Below are positions 27,001-35,599 of a stretch of DNA of 64,000 nt, one piece after another; position 1 is the stretch's first letter; each line of letters begins with the position of its first letter. The notes below the pieces were generated by a model, which was given only the letters and a program-made list of their open reading frames with translations, had not been told where the DNA came from and ran no database searches. A program made the position numbers and the translations under genes. Source of the DNA: Spirulina major PCC 6313 (GTDB lineage: Bacteria; Cyanobacteriota; Cyanobacteriia; Cyanobacteriales; Spirulinaceae); contig NZ_KV878783.1 in assembly GCF_001890765.1 (NCBI RefSeq), positions 3,810,771-3,874,770 of the forward strand. The letters run 5' to 3'.

Positions 27001-29706
27001 ACCCTGGCGAAAATTCAACAGGCATTAACAGGGGTGTGCGAATTTGTCGATCAATTTCGGATTGTGCAGCCGACGGGCGAGGTGCGCTGGATCGATGCCC
27101 ATTCGCTGATTCAACGCGATGCCCAGGGGAAGGTTACCCACATGGTCGGGACGAATCTTGATGTGACTGAGCAGATTACGGCGGAGCAGGAACGCCAAAC
27201 CCTCTTACAAGAATTGACGAATTTTAAATCTGCCATTGATCAAGCGGCGATCGTGGTGATTACAGATACCAACGGGACGATCCTCTATGCCAATGATCGG
27301 TTTTGTGAGCGATCGGGCTACACCCAGGCGGAGGTGATTGGGCAAACTCATCGTTTGGTGAAGTCGGGCTACCATCCGCCGGAATTTTTTGGGGAACTGT
27401 GGGAGACAATCTGCCAGGGGCGAGTGTGGCGGGGGGAGGTGTGCAATCGTACCAAGGCGGGGGAACAATATTGGATGGATACAACGGTTGTGCCGTTTTT
27501 GGATGATCAGGGCGCTCCGGTACAGTATCTGGCGATTCGGTTTGACATTACGGCGCGAAAAGCGGCGGAAGTGGAGATTCAGCTGCAATTGGCGGCGATC
27601 GAGGCGGCGATCGATGGGATTGGTGTGCTGCAAGGGGATATCTACATCGCGGCGAATGATGCCCATCTAACGCTGTTTGGGTTAACGGAATCGTCGGATC
27701 TGATCGGGAAACCCTGGCAGATGTTGTACGACCCGGAAGAGATCCGACGGTTTCAGCGGGAGGTGTTTCCGGCGCTGAGACGCGATCGCGCCTGGAAGGG
27801 GGAAGCGATCGCGAAACGCACAGATGGGTCTACCTTTGTCGAAGAATTATCCCTCACCCTAACGGCAGAAAACTTGCTGATCTGTGTCTGTCGAGATGTG
27901 ACGGAGCGCAAACAGGCCGAGCGCATTGTCCGCCAGCAAGCCCAAAAGGATCATCTCTTAGCCAGCATTACCCAACAGATGCGATCGTCCTTGAGTCTGG
28001 CGGATGTGCTCAATACGACGGTGCAGGAGGTGCATCAAGTGTTGCAATGTAGCCGGGTGCTGGTCTATCGGGTGTTTCCCTGGGGAAATGGAGCCGTGAT
28101 CGCAGAATCCGCCCTGCCCGGTTGGTCGCGCTTGCTGGATCGGGAGTTTCCGGAGGAGGTCTTTCCGAAGGAAAACTACGATCGCTATGTGCAGGGGCGG
28201 GTGTTTGCCCTCGAAGATCGCGACGCTCAACCCCAACAGGTCTTACCCTGTTTGGTGGAATTCCTCACGGAAATTCAGGTGCGGGCGAAGTTGGTGGTTC
28301 CCATCGTGCAACAGGACAGCCTGTGGGGGTTGATCATTGCCCATCAATGCGATCGCCCCCGCGTTTGGCAAACCTGGGAAATTGACCTCCTGCGCAAAAT
28401 CGGCGATCAATTAGCGATCGCCATTCAACAGGCGGATCTGTTTGAACAGGTGCAAGCGGAACTCCTCGAACGCCAACAGGCCGAACAAAAACTCACCGAA
28501 CGCAACCAAGAACTCGCCCTCTCCAACCAAAAACTCGAACGGGCCACCCGCCTCAAAGATGAATTTCTTGCCAATATGAGCCACGAACTACGCACCCCCT
28601 TAAATGCCATTTTAGGCATGACCGAAGGCCTCCACGATCAGGTGTTCGGTGCGATCGCCCCCGCCCAAACCAAAGCCTTACACACCATTGAACAAAGTGG
28701 CACCCATTTACTCTCCTTAATCAACGATATTCTCGACCTCTCTAAAATTGAAGCCGGGCAAGTTCAACTCGATTGCAGTCCCACCGCGATCGCGCCCCTC
28801 TGCCGTCAAAGCTTGAGCTTCATCAAGCAACAAGCCTATAAAAAGAAAATCACCCTCAAAACCCACATTCCAACACATCTTCCACACATCACCCTCGATG
28901 AACGCCGAATTCGTCAAGTCTTGATTAACTTGCTCAATAATGCCGTGAAATTCACCCCCGACGGCGGCAGAATCACCCTCACCGCAACCATTGTGACCGT
29001 CACGGATCATCATCATGAATCGATGATTAAATTAGCCATTCAAGATACCGGCATTGGCATTGCAAAGGATGATTTATCCCGTCTATTTCAACCCTTTATC
29101 CAAATTGATAGCGCCCTCAATCGCCAATATAGCGGCACGGGTTTAGGCTTGGCCCTCGTGCGTCGGATTGTGGAATTACACGGGGGCTATGTGGAAGTGG
29201 TTAGTGAAGTGAATCAAGGCAGTTGTTTTATGATTTATCTGCCGGGTTTAGTCGCCGGAACGGAGGAAACCCTGGCGCAACTGAACTCGTTCGCCCCAGG
29301 GCACACCGACTCTCCAACCCATCCCCATCAACCGGTTGTGACCCCGCTGATTCTATTGGCGGAAGATAATGAGGCGAACGTTTTGACTCTATCGGGATAT
29401 TTAGAAGCGAAGGGCTATCAGCTTATTTTTGCGAAGACTGGAACCGAAGCGATCGCGATCGCCCAAGCCGAACAGCCCGACATTATTTTGATGGATATTC
29501 AAATGCCGGGCATGGATGGCTTAGAGGCGATCCATGCGATTCGGCAGGATGCAACAATTGCGACGATTCCGATTATTGCCCTCACCGCTTTGGCCATGAC
29601 GGGCGATCGCGATCGTTGCCTCGCCGCCGGAGCCAATGCATATCTCAGTAAGCCTGTAAAATTACGCAATCTCATCACAATGATCCAGGATTTACTAAAA
29701 TCTTGA
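24052..29706 (+). CDS. Giant hybrid histidine kinase: CBS x4 - GAF - multiple PAS - GAF - HisKA - HATPase - REC
   Basis: 1884 residues with no membrane segment, so a soluble sensor. Residues about 10-300 hold four CBS motifs (two Bateman pairs, each with GxxTERDVVR-type strands), which typically bind adenine nucleotides. A coiled coil leads to a GAF domain (about 345-505), then some six PAS/PAC units (VQDITDRK, FRDITQQK, ENITAQK, LDVTEQ, FDITARK and RDVTERK ends), and a second GAF (about 1320-1475). HisKA has His1511 in SHELRTPLNAI, HATPase_c has GTGLGLALV, and the C-terminal receiver has Asp1815 in LMDIQMP. The ATG at 24052 is preferred to TTG at 24040. The output is phosphotransfer; the partner is unknown. 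Confidence 0.92.
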   Translation: MYKSALPIAPVDLQAAIIRDPLTVTCDTPLMEAIATMNQSHNYCAHDLAAREAAWRQEARSSCVLVLANERVVGIFTERDVVRHCAAQQDLTHWTIAQGMQSPVMTLPETEFTDVLVAINRLQQHHIRHLPLVDAAGRLSGLLTHESLRHTTRPVDLLRLRQVHEVMSPAVITAAPGVSMLTIAQILAQHRVSCVVIVATQGEGDAAIQRPVGMITERDVVRFRSLEVDLAHCTAATLMSQPVIEVQTEDSLWHVQTVMEEHQVRRVVVTDDRGELQGIVTQSSLLNVLNPIELFHLAEMLEAKVKRLEAEKMTLLEQRASTLEQQVQARTAELSHKAEQDRILNAIALQIRSSLDLQTILDTAAAQIHQLLQCDRVTMWQMDDQYHTRVVAEATDSPDWLVGADIFDECFVESLTESYREGKIHIVPDIETAEIAPCHRDLLRRIYTRAKVMVPLLCNDQLWGFLNVTERDFPRQWQPAEVELLQALSVHLAIAIQQATTHAQLHQELHDRQQVEQRLNDAQKLAKVGSWEYDVQVGNLSWTAEVARIFERDPQDFNSAQGVFFEAVHPDDRALVWQAYDYHLREQHPYDIVHRLWMPDGRVKYVHEQCETDYAEDGTPLRSRGMVQDITDRKEVEIALATLNTELETRVQERTQQLREQDLQLQEFLENANDLIQSVRLADSHFEFVNQTWLNTLGYTAAEVENLTIFDVLHPDHHDSCRAMLTEIQAGDRCSLDRMELLFLTKNRRKIVVEGSINCRYEGEYPVAARAIFRDITQQKNILEALRDSQKRYQRLVDDIGSKFLIFSHTGKLGRLTYVSSGCEAIFGQDRADLLGQPWLEAVQWLPESHAQSHAILNDFFQHPQQSQPQQCELQFRHPDGQIRTIALHQHPVRDEAGTLIAVEGIAENITAQKAAAIHLQNLNYRLQIALRSVAMGIWDWNIQKQNLTWDDRMFEIYGIQADDFTGQVDYWHDILHPDDREATLAKIQQALTGVCEFVDQFRIVQPTGEVRWIDAHSLIQRDAQGKVTHMVGTNLDVTEQITAEQERQTLLQELTNFKSAIDQAAIVVITDTNGTILYANDRFCERSGYTQAEVIGQTHRLVKSGYHPPEFFGELWETICQGRVWRGEVCNRTKAGEQYWMDTTVVPFLDDQGAPVQYLAIRFDITARKAAEVEIQLQLAAIEAAIDGIGVLQGDIYIAANDAHLTLFGLTESSDLIGKPWQMLYDPEEIRRFQREVFPALRRDRAWKGEAIAKRTDGSTFVEELSLTLTAENLLICVCRDVTERKQAERIVRQQAQKDHLLASITQQMRSSLSLADVLNTTVQEVHQVLQCSRVLVYRVFPWGNGAVIAESALPGWSRLLDREFPEEVFPKENYDRYVQGRVFALEDRDAQPQQVLPCLVEFLTEIQVRAKLVVPIVQQDSLWGLIIAHQCDRPRVWQTWEIDLLRKIGDQLAIAIQQADLFEQVQAELLERQQAEQKLTERNQELALSNQKLERATRLKDEFLANMSHELRTPLNAILGMTEGLHDQVFGAIAPAQTKALHTIEQSGTHLLSLINDILDLSKIEAGQVQLDCSPTAIAPLCRQSLSFIKQQAYKKKITLKTHIPTHLPHITLDERRIRQVLINLLNNAVKFTPDGGRITLTATIVTVTDHHHESMIKLAIQDTGIGIAKDDLSRLFQPFIQIDSALNRQYSGTGLGLALVRRIVELHGGYVEVVSEVNQGSCFMIYLPGLVAGTEETLAQLNSFAPGHTDSPTHPHQPVVTPLILLAEDNEANVLTLSGYLEAKGYQLIFAKTGTEAIAIAQAEQPDIILMDIQMPGMDGLEAIHAIRQDATIATIPIIALTALAMTGDRDRCLAAGANAYLSKPVKLRNLITMIQDLLKS

Positions 29707-29889
29707 TTTTTTGTTGTAACATAGATGAAAAATAAGCAGCCTAAAGCAGTGAATACACAAAAAGCCATAATCAATGTTTCTAAAATCACGTTTGATTGTT
29801 CTTTTCTGTGAACGTCCGCCGTCTTTATCCTGAGCTATTGACGATCTCTTAACATCGTCATTCTGCATCTCAGTTTGTAGTGATAGTCC

Positions 29890-29980
29890 ATAGCAATTCT
29901 ATTGAATTCATGAACAAGCAAGGGGCTCAAGCCCTTTGTTGATGAGAAGATAAGATCTCCGATTGATTTAGGATCGCTAT
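29890..29980. repeat. Dispersed ~90-bp inverted-repeat element, copy 2
   Basis: 91 bp with ends ATAGCAATTCTA and TAGGATCGCTAT in inverted orientation and a core AAGCAAGGGGCTCAAGCCC. It abuts the 95-bp element that starts at 29980, and the two share the TATA at the junction. The whole 29707-30419 interval is non-coding and made up mainly of such elements. Confidence 0.75.
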
Positions 29981-30074
29981 ATAGCGGATTGCGAAAAGAT
30001 GAGAACGCGACTTCCCCCTTTAAAAGGGGGATTGAGGGGGATCTTTGTACCGCAATTTTATGAAAACCGCTATA
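29980..30074 (+). repeat. 95-bp MITE-like element, copy 2
   Basis: Ends TATAGCGGATT and AAAACCGCTATA are inverted repeats, and an internal hairpin CCCCCTTTAAAAGGGGG is present. The element has exactly the same length as the inverted copy at 17821-17915 and aligns with it throughout. It carries no coding capacity. A third short repeat cluster follows at 30110-30180 (CCCTCCTTGG units). Confidence 0.8.
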
Positions 30075-30232
30075 GATACATCTCACGCTTGCAAGTGTTT
30101 CAGATCACCCACCATTCCCCCTCCTTGGCGGTAATCTTTAAGTATTTTCCCTCCTTGGAGGGGTGCGCGGCAGTGCGGGGCGGATTCAAGGTTGCTTAAC
30201 TGAGATCCACCCCATAGTTTTAGAGGCTGTTT

Positions 30233-30331
30233 GAAAAGTTAAACTCAGATCTAAATCATAAGCCTCGCTCAATGGGAACAAGAGGCTTAAGCCCCTTGCC
30301 TCTCTATTCAAGATACTTATTAAACACCCTC
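30233..30331. repeat. 99-bp MITE with TTA target duplication
   Basis: Terminal inverted repeats GAGGCTGTTTGAAAAG (30233) and, on the other strand at 30331, GAGGGTGTTTAATAAG match at 13 of 16 positions. The element is flanked by TTA on both sides (30230-30232 and 30332-30334), a 3-bp duplication of the type made by some IS5-family transposases. No transposase is encoded here. Confidence 0.75.
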
Positions 30332-30369
30332 TTAGCATCATATTAATATTAATATTAATTGATTGAGTG

Positions 30370-30411
30370 TAGTAATACATTGGTAGCAATACACTGGTAG
30401 CAATACATTAA
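30370..30411. repeat. Three direct 14-bp repeats upstream of a kinase gene
   Basis: TAGTAATACATTGG, TAGCAATACACTGG and TAGCAATACATTAA lie head to tail and end 9 bp before the ATG at 30420. They could be regulator-binding sites or chance duplications. An AT-rich ATTAAT run (30340-30360) precedes them. Confidence 0.7.
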
Positions 30412-30419
30412 TAAACAGA

Positions 30420-32477
30420 ATGGAGAAAGCACCTATTCCCCTGAATGAAACTGCGCGTCTGGCAGCCCTACGACGATATCGGATTCTCGATACATTGCCC
30501 GAAGTAGAATATGATGACATCACCCGTTTAGCCAGCGTTTTATGTGGTTCTTCTACGGTGCTGATTTCCTTGGTCGATTTCAATCGGCAATGGTTCAAAT
30601 CACGGGTGGGTTTGGATGTGACCGAAACAGCACGTGATATTTCGTTTTGTGGTCATGTGGTGGCTAGTGGCACGATGCTGATCATCCCCGATGCCACCGA
30701 AGACATCCGCTTTTGTGATAATCCCCTGGTCACCCAGGCTCCCCATATTCGGTTTTATGCGGGTGCTCCGCTGCGTACTAGAGAGGGGCTGATCTTGGGA
30801 ACCCTCTGCCTGATTGACTATGCCCCCAAAACCCTAAGCTCAGAACAGATCGAACATCTTCAATCCCTCAGTCGTCTTGCGATGCGACAGCTTGATCTCC
30901 GGTTGGCGGCAAAATGTTCAGAGCGTTTGGCGGCGGTTGTCACCTCTTCCAATGATGCGATCATCACCCAGGCCCTTGATGGCACGATTGACACCTGGAA
31001 TCCCCAAGCGGAACACCTTTTCGGCTACTCGGAACAGGAGATGATCAATCAATCCTTGGGGATTGTGTTGGGGCCGCAGGGGTGGGGGGTGGAACCCACG
31101 TTGGTCAATGCCGTTCTTCGGGGCGAAGCATTACAGCGGTTAGAAACGACGTTTTATCATCGGGATGGTGAGGCGATCGCGGTATCGGTGACGCTCTCGC
31201 CCCTGCGCAATTCCAATCAGCACATCATCGGCACAGCAATGATTGTGCGGGATATTCGCAAGCCCAAACTTGCAGAACAACAACTGCAAGCGATGCACGC
31301 CAAACTGCTGCGAAGCACGGGGCTGAGAAATGAGGTGCTGACCAATATCAGTCATGAATTGCGCACATCGATGAGTGCCATTCTTGGTATGACGCAGGGA
31401 TTACAAGATCAGGTTTTTGGCCCGATCAACACGATCCAGAGCCGAGCCTTGGAGGCGATCGCCCAGGGTAGTCAGCATCTGCTCTCCCTGATTGAAGACA
31501 TTCCGAATCTGGCCAATATTGAATCTGGGCAGATGGAGATCACCGTCGCTCCGACAGCGATCGCATCCCTCTGTCGTCAGAGCATGACCATCGTTCAACA
31601 ACAGGCCTACGCCAAGGAACTTCAGCTTGATCTACAACTGTCACCCAACCTGCCCCCCGTCCTGCTCGATGAACGACGCATCCGGCAAGTCTTGATCAAC
31701 CTCCTCACCAATGCGGTGAAGTTTACACCCCCCGCCGGAACCATCACCCTCACCGTCCACGAACTCCGCCCCCTGACCCCCGCCCCCGCTCAACCTGATG
31801 GCCCGGATCATTGCCTCCAAATCACCGTCAGTGACACCGGCATCGGCATTGCACCGGAACACCGCGACACCATTTTGCAACCCTTCACCCAACTAAACCC
31901 AAAACGACAACAGACGGGCCTAGGACTGGGGTTGTCGATTGTGCGCGGGATTGTGGAGTCCCACGGGGGAGACCTTCAGATCGCCAGCGAATTGGGCCAG
32001 GGGAGTGCGTTCACCCTGACGCTGCCGGTACGATTAGCCACCCCTACCCCCACGCCTCCCCCCTCGATGATCGAGACGCTCCTCGCCGCTGCGACGAACA
32101 AAGCCCCGCTCATTCTCTTGGTAGAAGACAATGAAGCCGACATTATGACCCTGTTGGGCTATTTGCAGGCGAAGGGCTATCAGTTGCGGGTGGCCAAAAC
32201 GGGACTCGAAGCGATCGCGATTACCCAAGCCGAACCGCCCGATATTATTTTGATGGATATTCAACTCCCGGAGATGGATGGCTTGGCAGCGATGCAGCAG
32301 ATTCGCCAAAATCCCACCCTGGCGAATGTGCCAATCATTGCGTTGACGGCCTTGGCGATGGCGGGCGATCGCGATCGCTGCCTCGCCGCCGGAGCCAACG
32401 CCTACCTGAGTAAACCCGTACGCCTCCGCCATCTGATCGCCACCATTGAGGGTCTCCTCGCGGTGGCATTGTCCTGA
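30420..32477 (+). CDS. GAF-PAS hybrid histidine kinase with receiver
   Basis: A 685-residue soluble kinase. An N-terminal GAF domain (about 20-165, containing ISFCGHVV) is followed by a PAS domain (about 175-290, ending MIVRDIRK), HisKA, HATPase_c (NLLTNAVKF, DTGIGI, GLGLGLSI) and a receiver with Asp613 in LMDIQLP. Kinase and receiver domains are clearly paralogous to those of the 1884-residue protein upstream. The H box reads SHELRTSMSAI (His312), so the conserved Pro after HELRT is Ser, and the end of the dimerisation helix has DIPNLANIESGQ for the usual DILDLSKIEAGQ. These changes may alter phosphatase or kinase activity. Confidence 0.9.
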   Translation: MEKAPIPLNETARLAALRRYRILDTLPEVEYDDITRLASVLCGSSTVLISLVDFNRQWFKSRVGLDVTETARDISFCGHVVASGTMLIIPDATEDIRFCDNPLVTQAPHIRFYAGAPLRTREGLILGTLCLIDYAPKTLSSEQIEHLQSLSRLAMRQLDLRLAAKCSERLAAVVTSSNDAIITQALDGTIDTWNPQAEHLFGYSEQEMINQSLGIVLGPQGWGVEPTLVNAVLRGEALQRLETTFYHRDGEAIAVSVTLSPLRNSNQHIIGTAMIVRDIRKPKLAEQQLQAMHAKLLRSTGLRNEVLTNISHELRTSMSAILGMTQGLQDQVFGPINTIQSRALEAIAQGSQHLLSLIEDIPNLANIESGQMEITVAPTAIASLCRQSMTIVQQQAYAKELQLDLQLSPNLPPVLLDERRIRQVLINLLTNAVKFTPPAGTITLTVHELRPLTPAPAQPDGPDHCLQITVSDTGIGIAPEHRDTILQPFTQLNPKRQQTGLGLGLSIVRGIVESHGGDLQIASELGQGSAFTLTLPVRLATPTPTPPPSMIETLLAAATNKAPLILLVEDNEADIMTLLGYLQAKGYQLRVAKTGLEAIAITQAEPPDIILMDIQLPEMDGLAAMQQIRQNPTLANVPIIALTALAMAGDRDRCLAAGANAYLSKPVRLRHLIATIEGLLAVALS

Positions 32478-32621
32478 GGGTTTGGATCGCGCTGTGATGG
32501 TCGGAAGGGGTTGCCTGGCCTGCGATCGCGCCCCATTCATCCTGATCAGAGTCTACAAAGCTTGATAAGTTAAGAAAGGGTGTAATCACAAAACCATCCA
32601 CCATTCGAGACTTAGCAGGCA

Positions 32622-33773
32622 ATGCACAACACCACGATCCTCATTGTTGATGATGAACCCGATAACTTTGATGTCATTGAAGCCCTCCTCGAACATCAAG
32701 AGTATCAACTTCATTACGCCCCCAATGGTCAAGCCGCCATTAATGCGTTACCGATCTTAAATCCGGGCCTCATTTTATTAGATGTGATGATGCCAGAACT
32801 AGATGGCATCGAAGTCTGTCGCCGGATCAAAAGTATGGCCCGCTGGTCAAATATTCCGATTATGATGGTAACAGCGTTAGACAGTAAAAAAGACTTGGCG
32901 CAATGTTTAGATGCGGGGGCTGATGACTTCATTAGTAAACCCGTGAATGCCCTCGAACTCCGTGCTAGGGTGCAATCACTGCTCAGAATCAAAGCCCAAT
33001 ACGACCAAATTCAAGAATTTTCCCAAGTTCAAGAACAAACCATTCAACTCCTCAAAAAAACCCTCCATGAATTGCGCGGTAACTTAGCCCGCAGCCTCTC
33101 CCACGAACTCAATACCCCCCTCAACGGTATTCTCGGAACCCTCGATCTACTCCGCTACGACCTTGCCAATATGGAACCGAGTGAGATTGAAGAACTCCTC
33201 GGTTGGATTCATGAATCGGCCTGTCGTCTTGAACATCTAACGAATAAATTTCTCGTTTACCTTGAATTAGAACTGGCATCTACCTATCAAAAACCCTTGT
33301 CGCTGGATGATTCTGGTTTTAACTTGGCTTTGCTGAGGGGTCATATCCAAGACCGCGTGCGCCGGGCCGATCGCACTGCGGATTTAACCCTGGTTTGTCC
33401 TGAACAAGATATTTCCTTTTCAGAACGTTATTTTATGATTCTCTTAACAGAATTAGTCGATAATGCCTGTAAATTTTCCGAACACGGCCAGCCCATTCAG
33501 ATCACCATTGATCCCCAACCCGATGCTGTCACCCTCACGGTTCAGGATGCGGGGCGCGGCATGACCCCCGAACAACTGCAACGGATCGACGCTTTGGTAC
33601 AGTTTGACCGTCAACATTATGAGCAGCAAGGGGTTGGCCTGGGGCTACGCATTATCCAAAAAATTGCGGAGTTGGGCAACGCTCCCCTGCGAATCACCAG
33701 CGATCTCCACAAAGGCACACAGATTCAGATCACTTTTCCCACCTTGGCGGCTGAGTCTGTGGCCATACCCTAA
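32622..33773 (+). CDS. Receiver - histidine kinase hybrid
   Basis: A 383-residue protein with an N-terminal receiver (VDDEPDN, phospho-Asp54 in LLDVMMPE, Lys in FISKPVN), a short coiled coil, HisKA with His161 in SHELNTPLNGIL, and HATPase_c (VDNACKF, DAGRGM, GVGLGLRI). This REC-first arrangement is common in cyanobacteria: the receiver accepts phosphate and controls the attached kinase. It begins 144 bp after the GAF-PAS kinase gene on the same strand, making three kinases in a row that could form one relay. No membrane segments. Confidence 0.92.
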   Translation: MHNTTILIVDDEPDNFDVIEALLEHQEYQLHYAPNGQAAINALPILNPGLILLDVMMPELDGIEVCRRIKSMARWSNIPIMMVTALDSKKDLAQCLDAGADDFISKPVNALELRARVQSLLRIKAQYDQIQEFSQVQEQTIQLLKKTLHELRGNLARSLSHELNTPLNGILGTLDLLRYDLANMEPSEIEELLGWIHESACRLEHLTNKFLVYLELELASTYQKPLSLDDSGFNLALLRGHIQDRVRRADRTADLTLVCPEQDISFSERYFMILLTELVDNACKFSEHGQPIQITIDPQPDAVTLTVQDAGRGMTPEQLQRIDALVQFDRQHYEQQGVGLGLRIIQKIAELGNAPLRITSDLHKGTQIQITFPTLAAESVAIP

Positions 33774-33842
33774 GGGTTGAGGCGGGTTAGGATGTCTTTA
33801 CGGGGGCGATCGCGCCCCCTTCCCCTTGTCCTTTCCTTGCCC

Positions 33843-35447
33843 ATGTCCCCCTTCGATCAAGAACGTCTCCTCTTCACGCCCCAACCCCCCGATGATGATG
33901 CGATCGCGCTGATCTTCGCCTTCCCCAATGACTACACGATTGGGATCACCAGCCTCGGCTATCAGTTGGTGTGGGCCAGTTTTGCGCTGCGATCGGATGT
34001 GGATGTGCGGCGGTATTTTTTGGATGTGCAGGAGCCGTTACCCTCGGCGGTGGAACTGTTGGGGTTTTCTCTGTCCTGGGAGTTGGACTACGGCAATATT
34101 TTGACGATGTTGGAACGGTTGGGGATTCCCCTCCATGCTGAGGCGCGGGACAATTCCCATCCCCTCGTGTTTGGTGGGGGGCCGGTGTTGACGGCCAACC
34201 CGGAACCCTTTGCGGCGTTTTTTGATGTGATTTTGCTCGGCGATGGGGAGGCGGTGCTTGATCCCTTCATCGCTGCCTATCAGGCGGTGCGGGGGTGCGA
34301 TCGCGCCACCCAACTGCGCCACCTCGCCCAAGTGCCCGGCCTCTATATCCCCAGCCTCTACCACGTCACCTACAGCGACCCCGACGGGCCGATCGTTGCG
34401 ATCGCCCCCATTGATCCCGATATTCCTGCCGTTGTTACCAAACAAACCTACCGCAGTAACACCCTTTCCGCCTCCACCGTCGTCACCGAAAACGCCGCCT
34501 GGGAAAATATCTATATGGTGGAAGTGGTGCGCAGTTGCCCGGAAATGTGCCGCTTTTGCCTGGCGAGTTACCTCACCTTGCCGTTTCGGACGGCGGATCT
34601 CACCGGGTCGCTGATTCCCGCCATTGAGCAGGGGTTGCAGGTGACGCGCCGCCTCGGTCTGTTGGGGGCATCGGTGACACAACACCCGGAATTTAGCACC
34701 CTCTTGGACTACCTCAGTCGCCCGGCCTATGCCGATGTGCGGTTAAGTATTGCCTCGGTGCGGACGAACACGGTAACGGAACAGTTGGCGCAGACCTTGG
34801 CGGCCCGGGATACCCGCTCAATTACGATCGCGGTCGAAAGTGGTTCCGAACGGCTGCGGGAGATTATCAATAAAAAACTCACCAACTCAGAAATCCAACA
34901 GGCCGCCGCCAATGCTGCCGCTGGGGGACTGAAGGCGATCAAGTTCTACGGGATGGTGGGGCTACCGGGGGAAACGGCGGCGGATGTGGAGGCGACGATC
35001 GCCATGGCCCAGGCCTTGAAAAAGACTGCCCCGCGCCTGCGGTTCACCCTCGGCTGTAGCACCTTTGTCCCCAAAGCCCACACGCCCTTTCAATGGTACG
35101 GGGTGAATCCGGACAGCCAAAAACGCTTAAAGGGGTTGCAAAAGGGGTTGCGATCGCAGGGCTTCGATTTTCGGCCCGAAAGTTATAACTGGTCGGTGAT
35201 TCAAGCCCTCTTAGCGCGGGGCGATCGCCGCCTCACACCCTTATTGGAACTAACCCGCGATTATGGCGATTCTGTGGGAAGCTATAAACGGGCCTTTAAA
35301 ACCCTACGCGGCACATTGCCCCCCCTGACGGATACGGTGCATGACACCTGGGAGCGCGATCGTATCCTCCCCTGGCACCACCTCCACGGCCCTCTCCCCC
35401 TCGACACCCTTAAAAAACACTGCGCTGCCGCCGAATCTCTCTTCTGA
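33843..35447 (+). CDS. Radical SAM protein with N-terminal B12-binding-like domain
   Basis: A 534-residue protein. The N-terminal part has a cobalamin-binding-like Rossmann arrangement (FGGGPVLTANPEPFAAF, LLGDGE). The radical SAM domain carries the cluster motif CPEMCRFC (Cys-x3-Cys-x2-Cys), followed by the SAM-binding region (AVESGSERLR, GLPGET). Enzymes of this kind cleave SAM to a 5'-deoxyadenosyl radical; the substrate here is unknown. The ATG at 33843 was chosen because the family-like sequence starts there; the frame is open upstream to 33777 without similarity. ntcA follows on the same strand. Confidence 0.88.
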   Translation: MSPFDQERLLFTPQPPDDDAIALIFAFPNDYTIGITSLGYQLVWASFALRSDVDVRRYFLDVQEPLPSAVELLGFSLSWELDYGNILTMLERLGIPLHAEARDNSHPLVFGGGPVLTANPEPFAAFFDVILLGDGEAVLDPFIAAYQAVRGCDRATQLRHLAQVPGLYIPSLYHVTYSDPDGPIVAIAPIDPDIPAVVTKQTYRSNTLSASTVVTENAAWENIYMVEVVRSCPEMCRFCLASYLTLPFRTADLTGSLIPAIEQGLQVTRRLGLLGASVTQHPEFSTLLDYLSRPAYADVRLSIASVRTNTVTEQLAQTLAARDTRSITIAVESGSERLREIINKKLTNSEIQQAAANAAAGGLKAIKFYGMVGLPGETAADVEATIAMAQALKKTAPRLRFTLGCSTFVPKAHTPFQWYGVNPDSQKRLKGLQKGLRSQGFDFRPESYNWSVIQALLARGDRRLTPLLELTRDYGDSVGSYKRAFKTLRGTLPPLTDTVHDTWERDRILPWHHLHGPLPLDTLKKHCAAAESLF

Positions 35448-35599
35448 AAACCGACCGCATTGGCGAACGAATGGCGACATGCTAGGTTGAAAGCATCTAT
35501 ACTAAAGTCTGAAAAAATTTAGTGATCCAAGATGTGACGGGAATCAAGACAGTCCCTCCCACAATTTGTCATCGCTCATCATCAACTAATTAAGTGGTA

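Noticed and set aside
35448-35599. NtcA-binding site (GTAN8TAC) for autoregulation of ntcA
   Set aside because: No match to the consensus was found between the radical SAM gene and the ntcA start.
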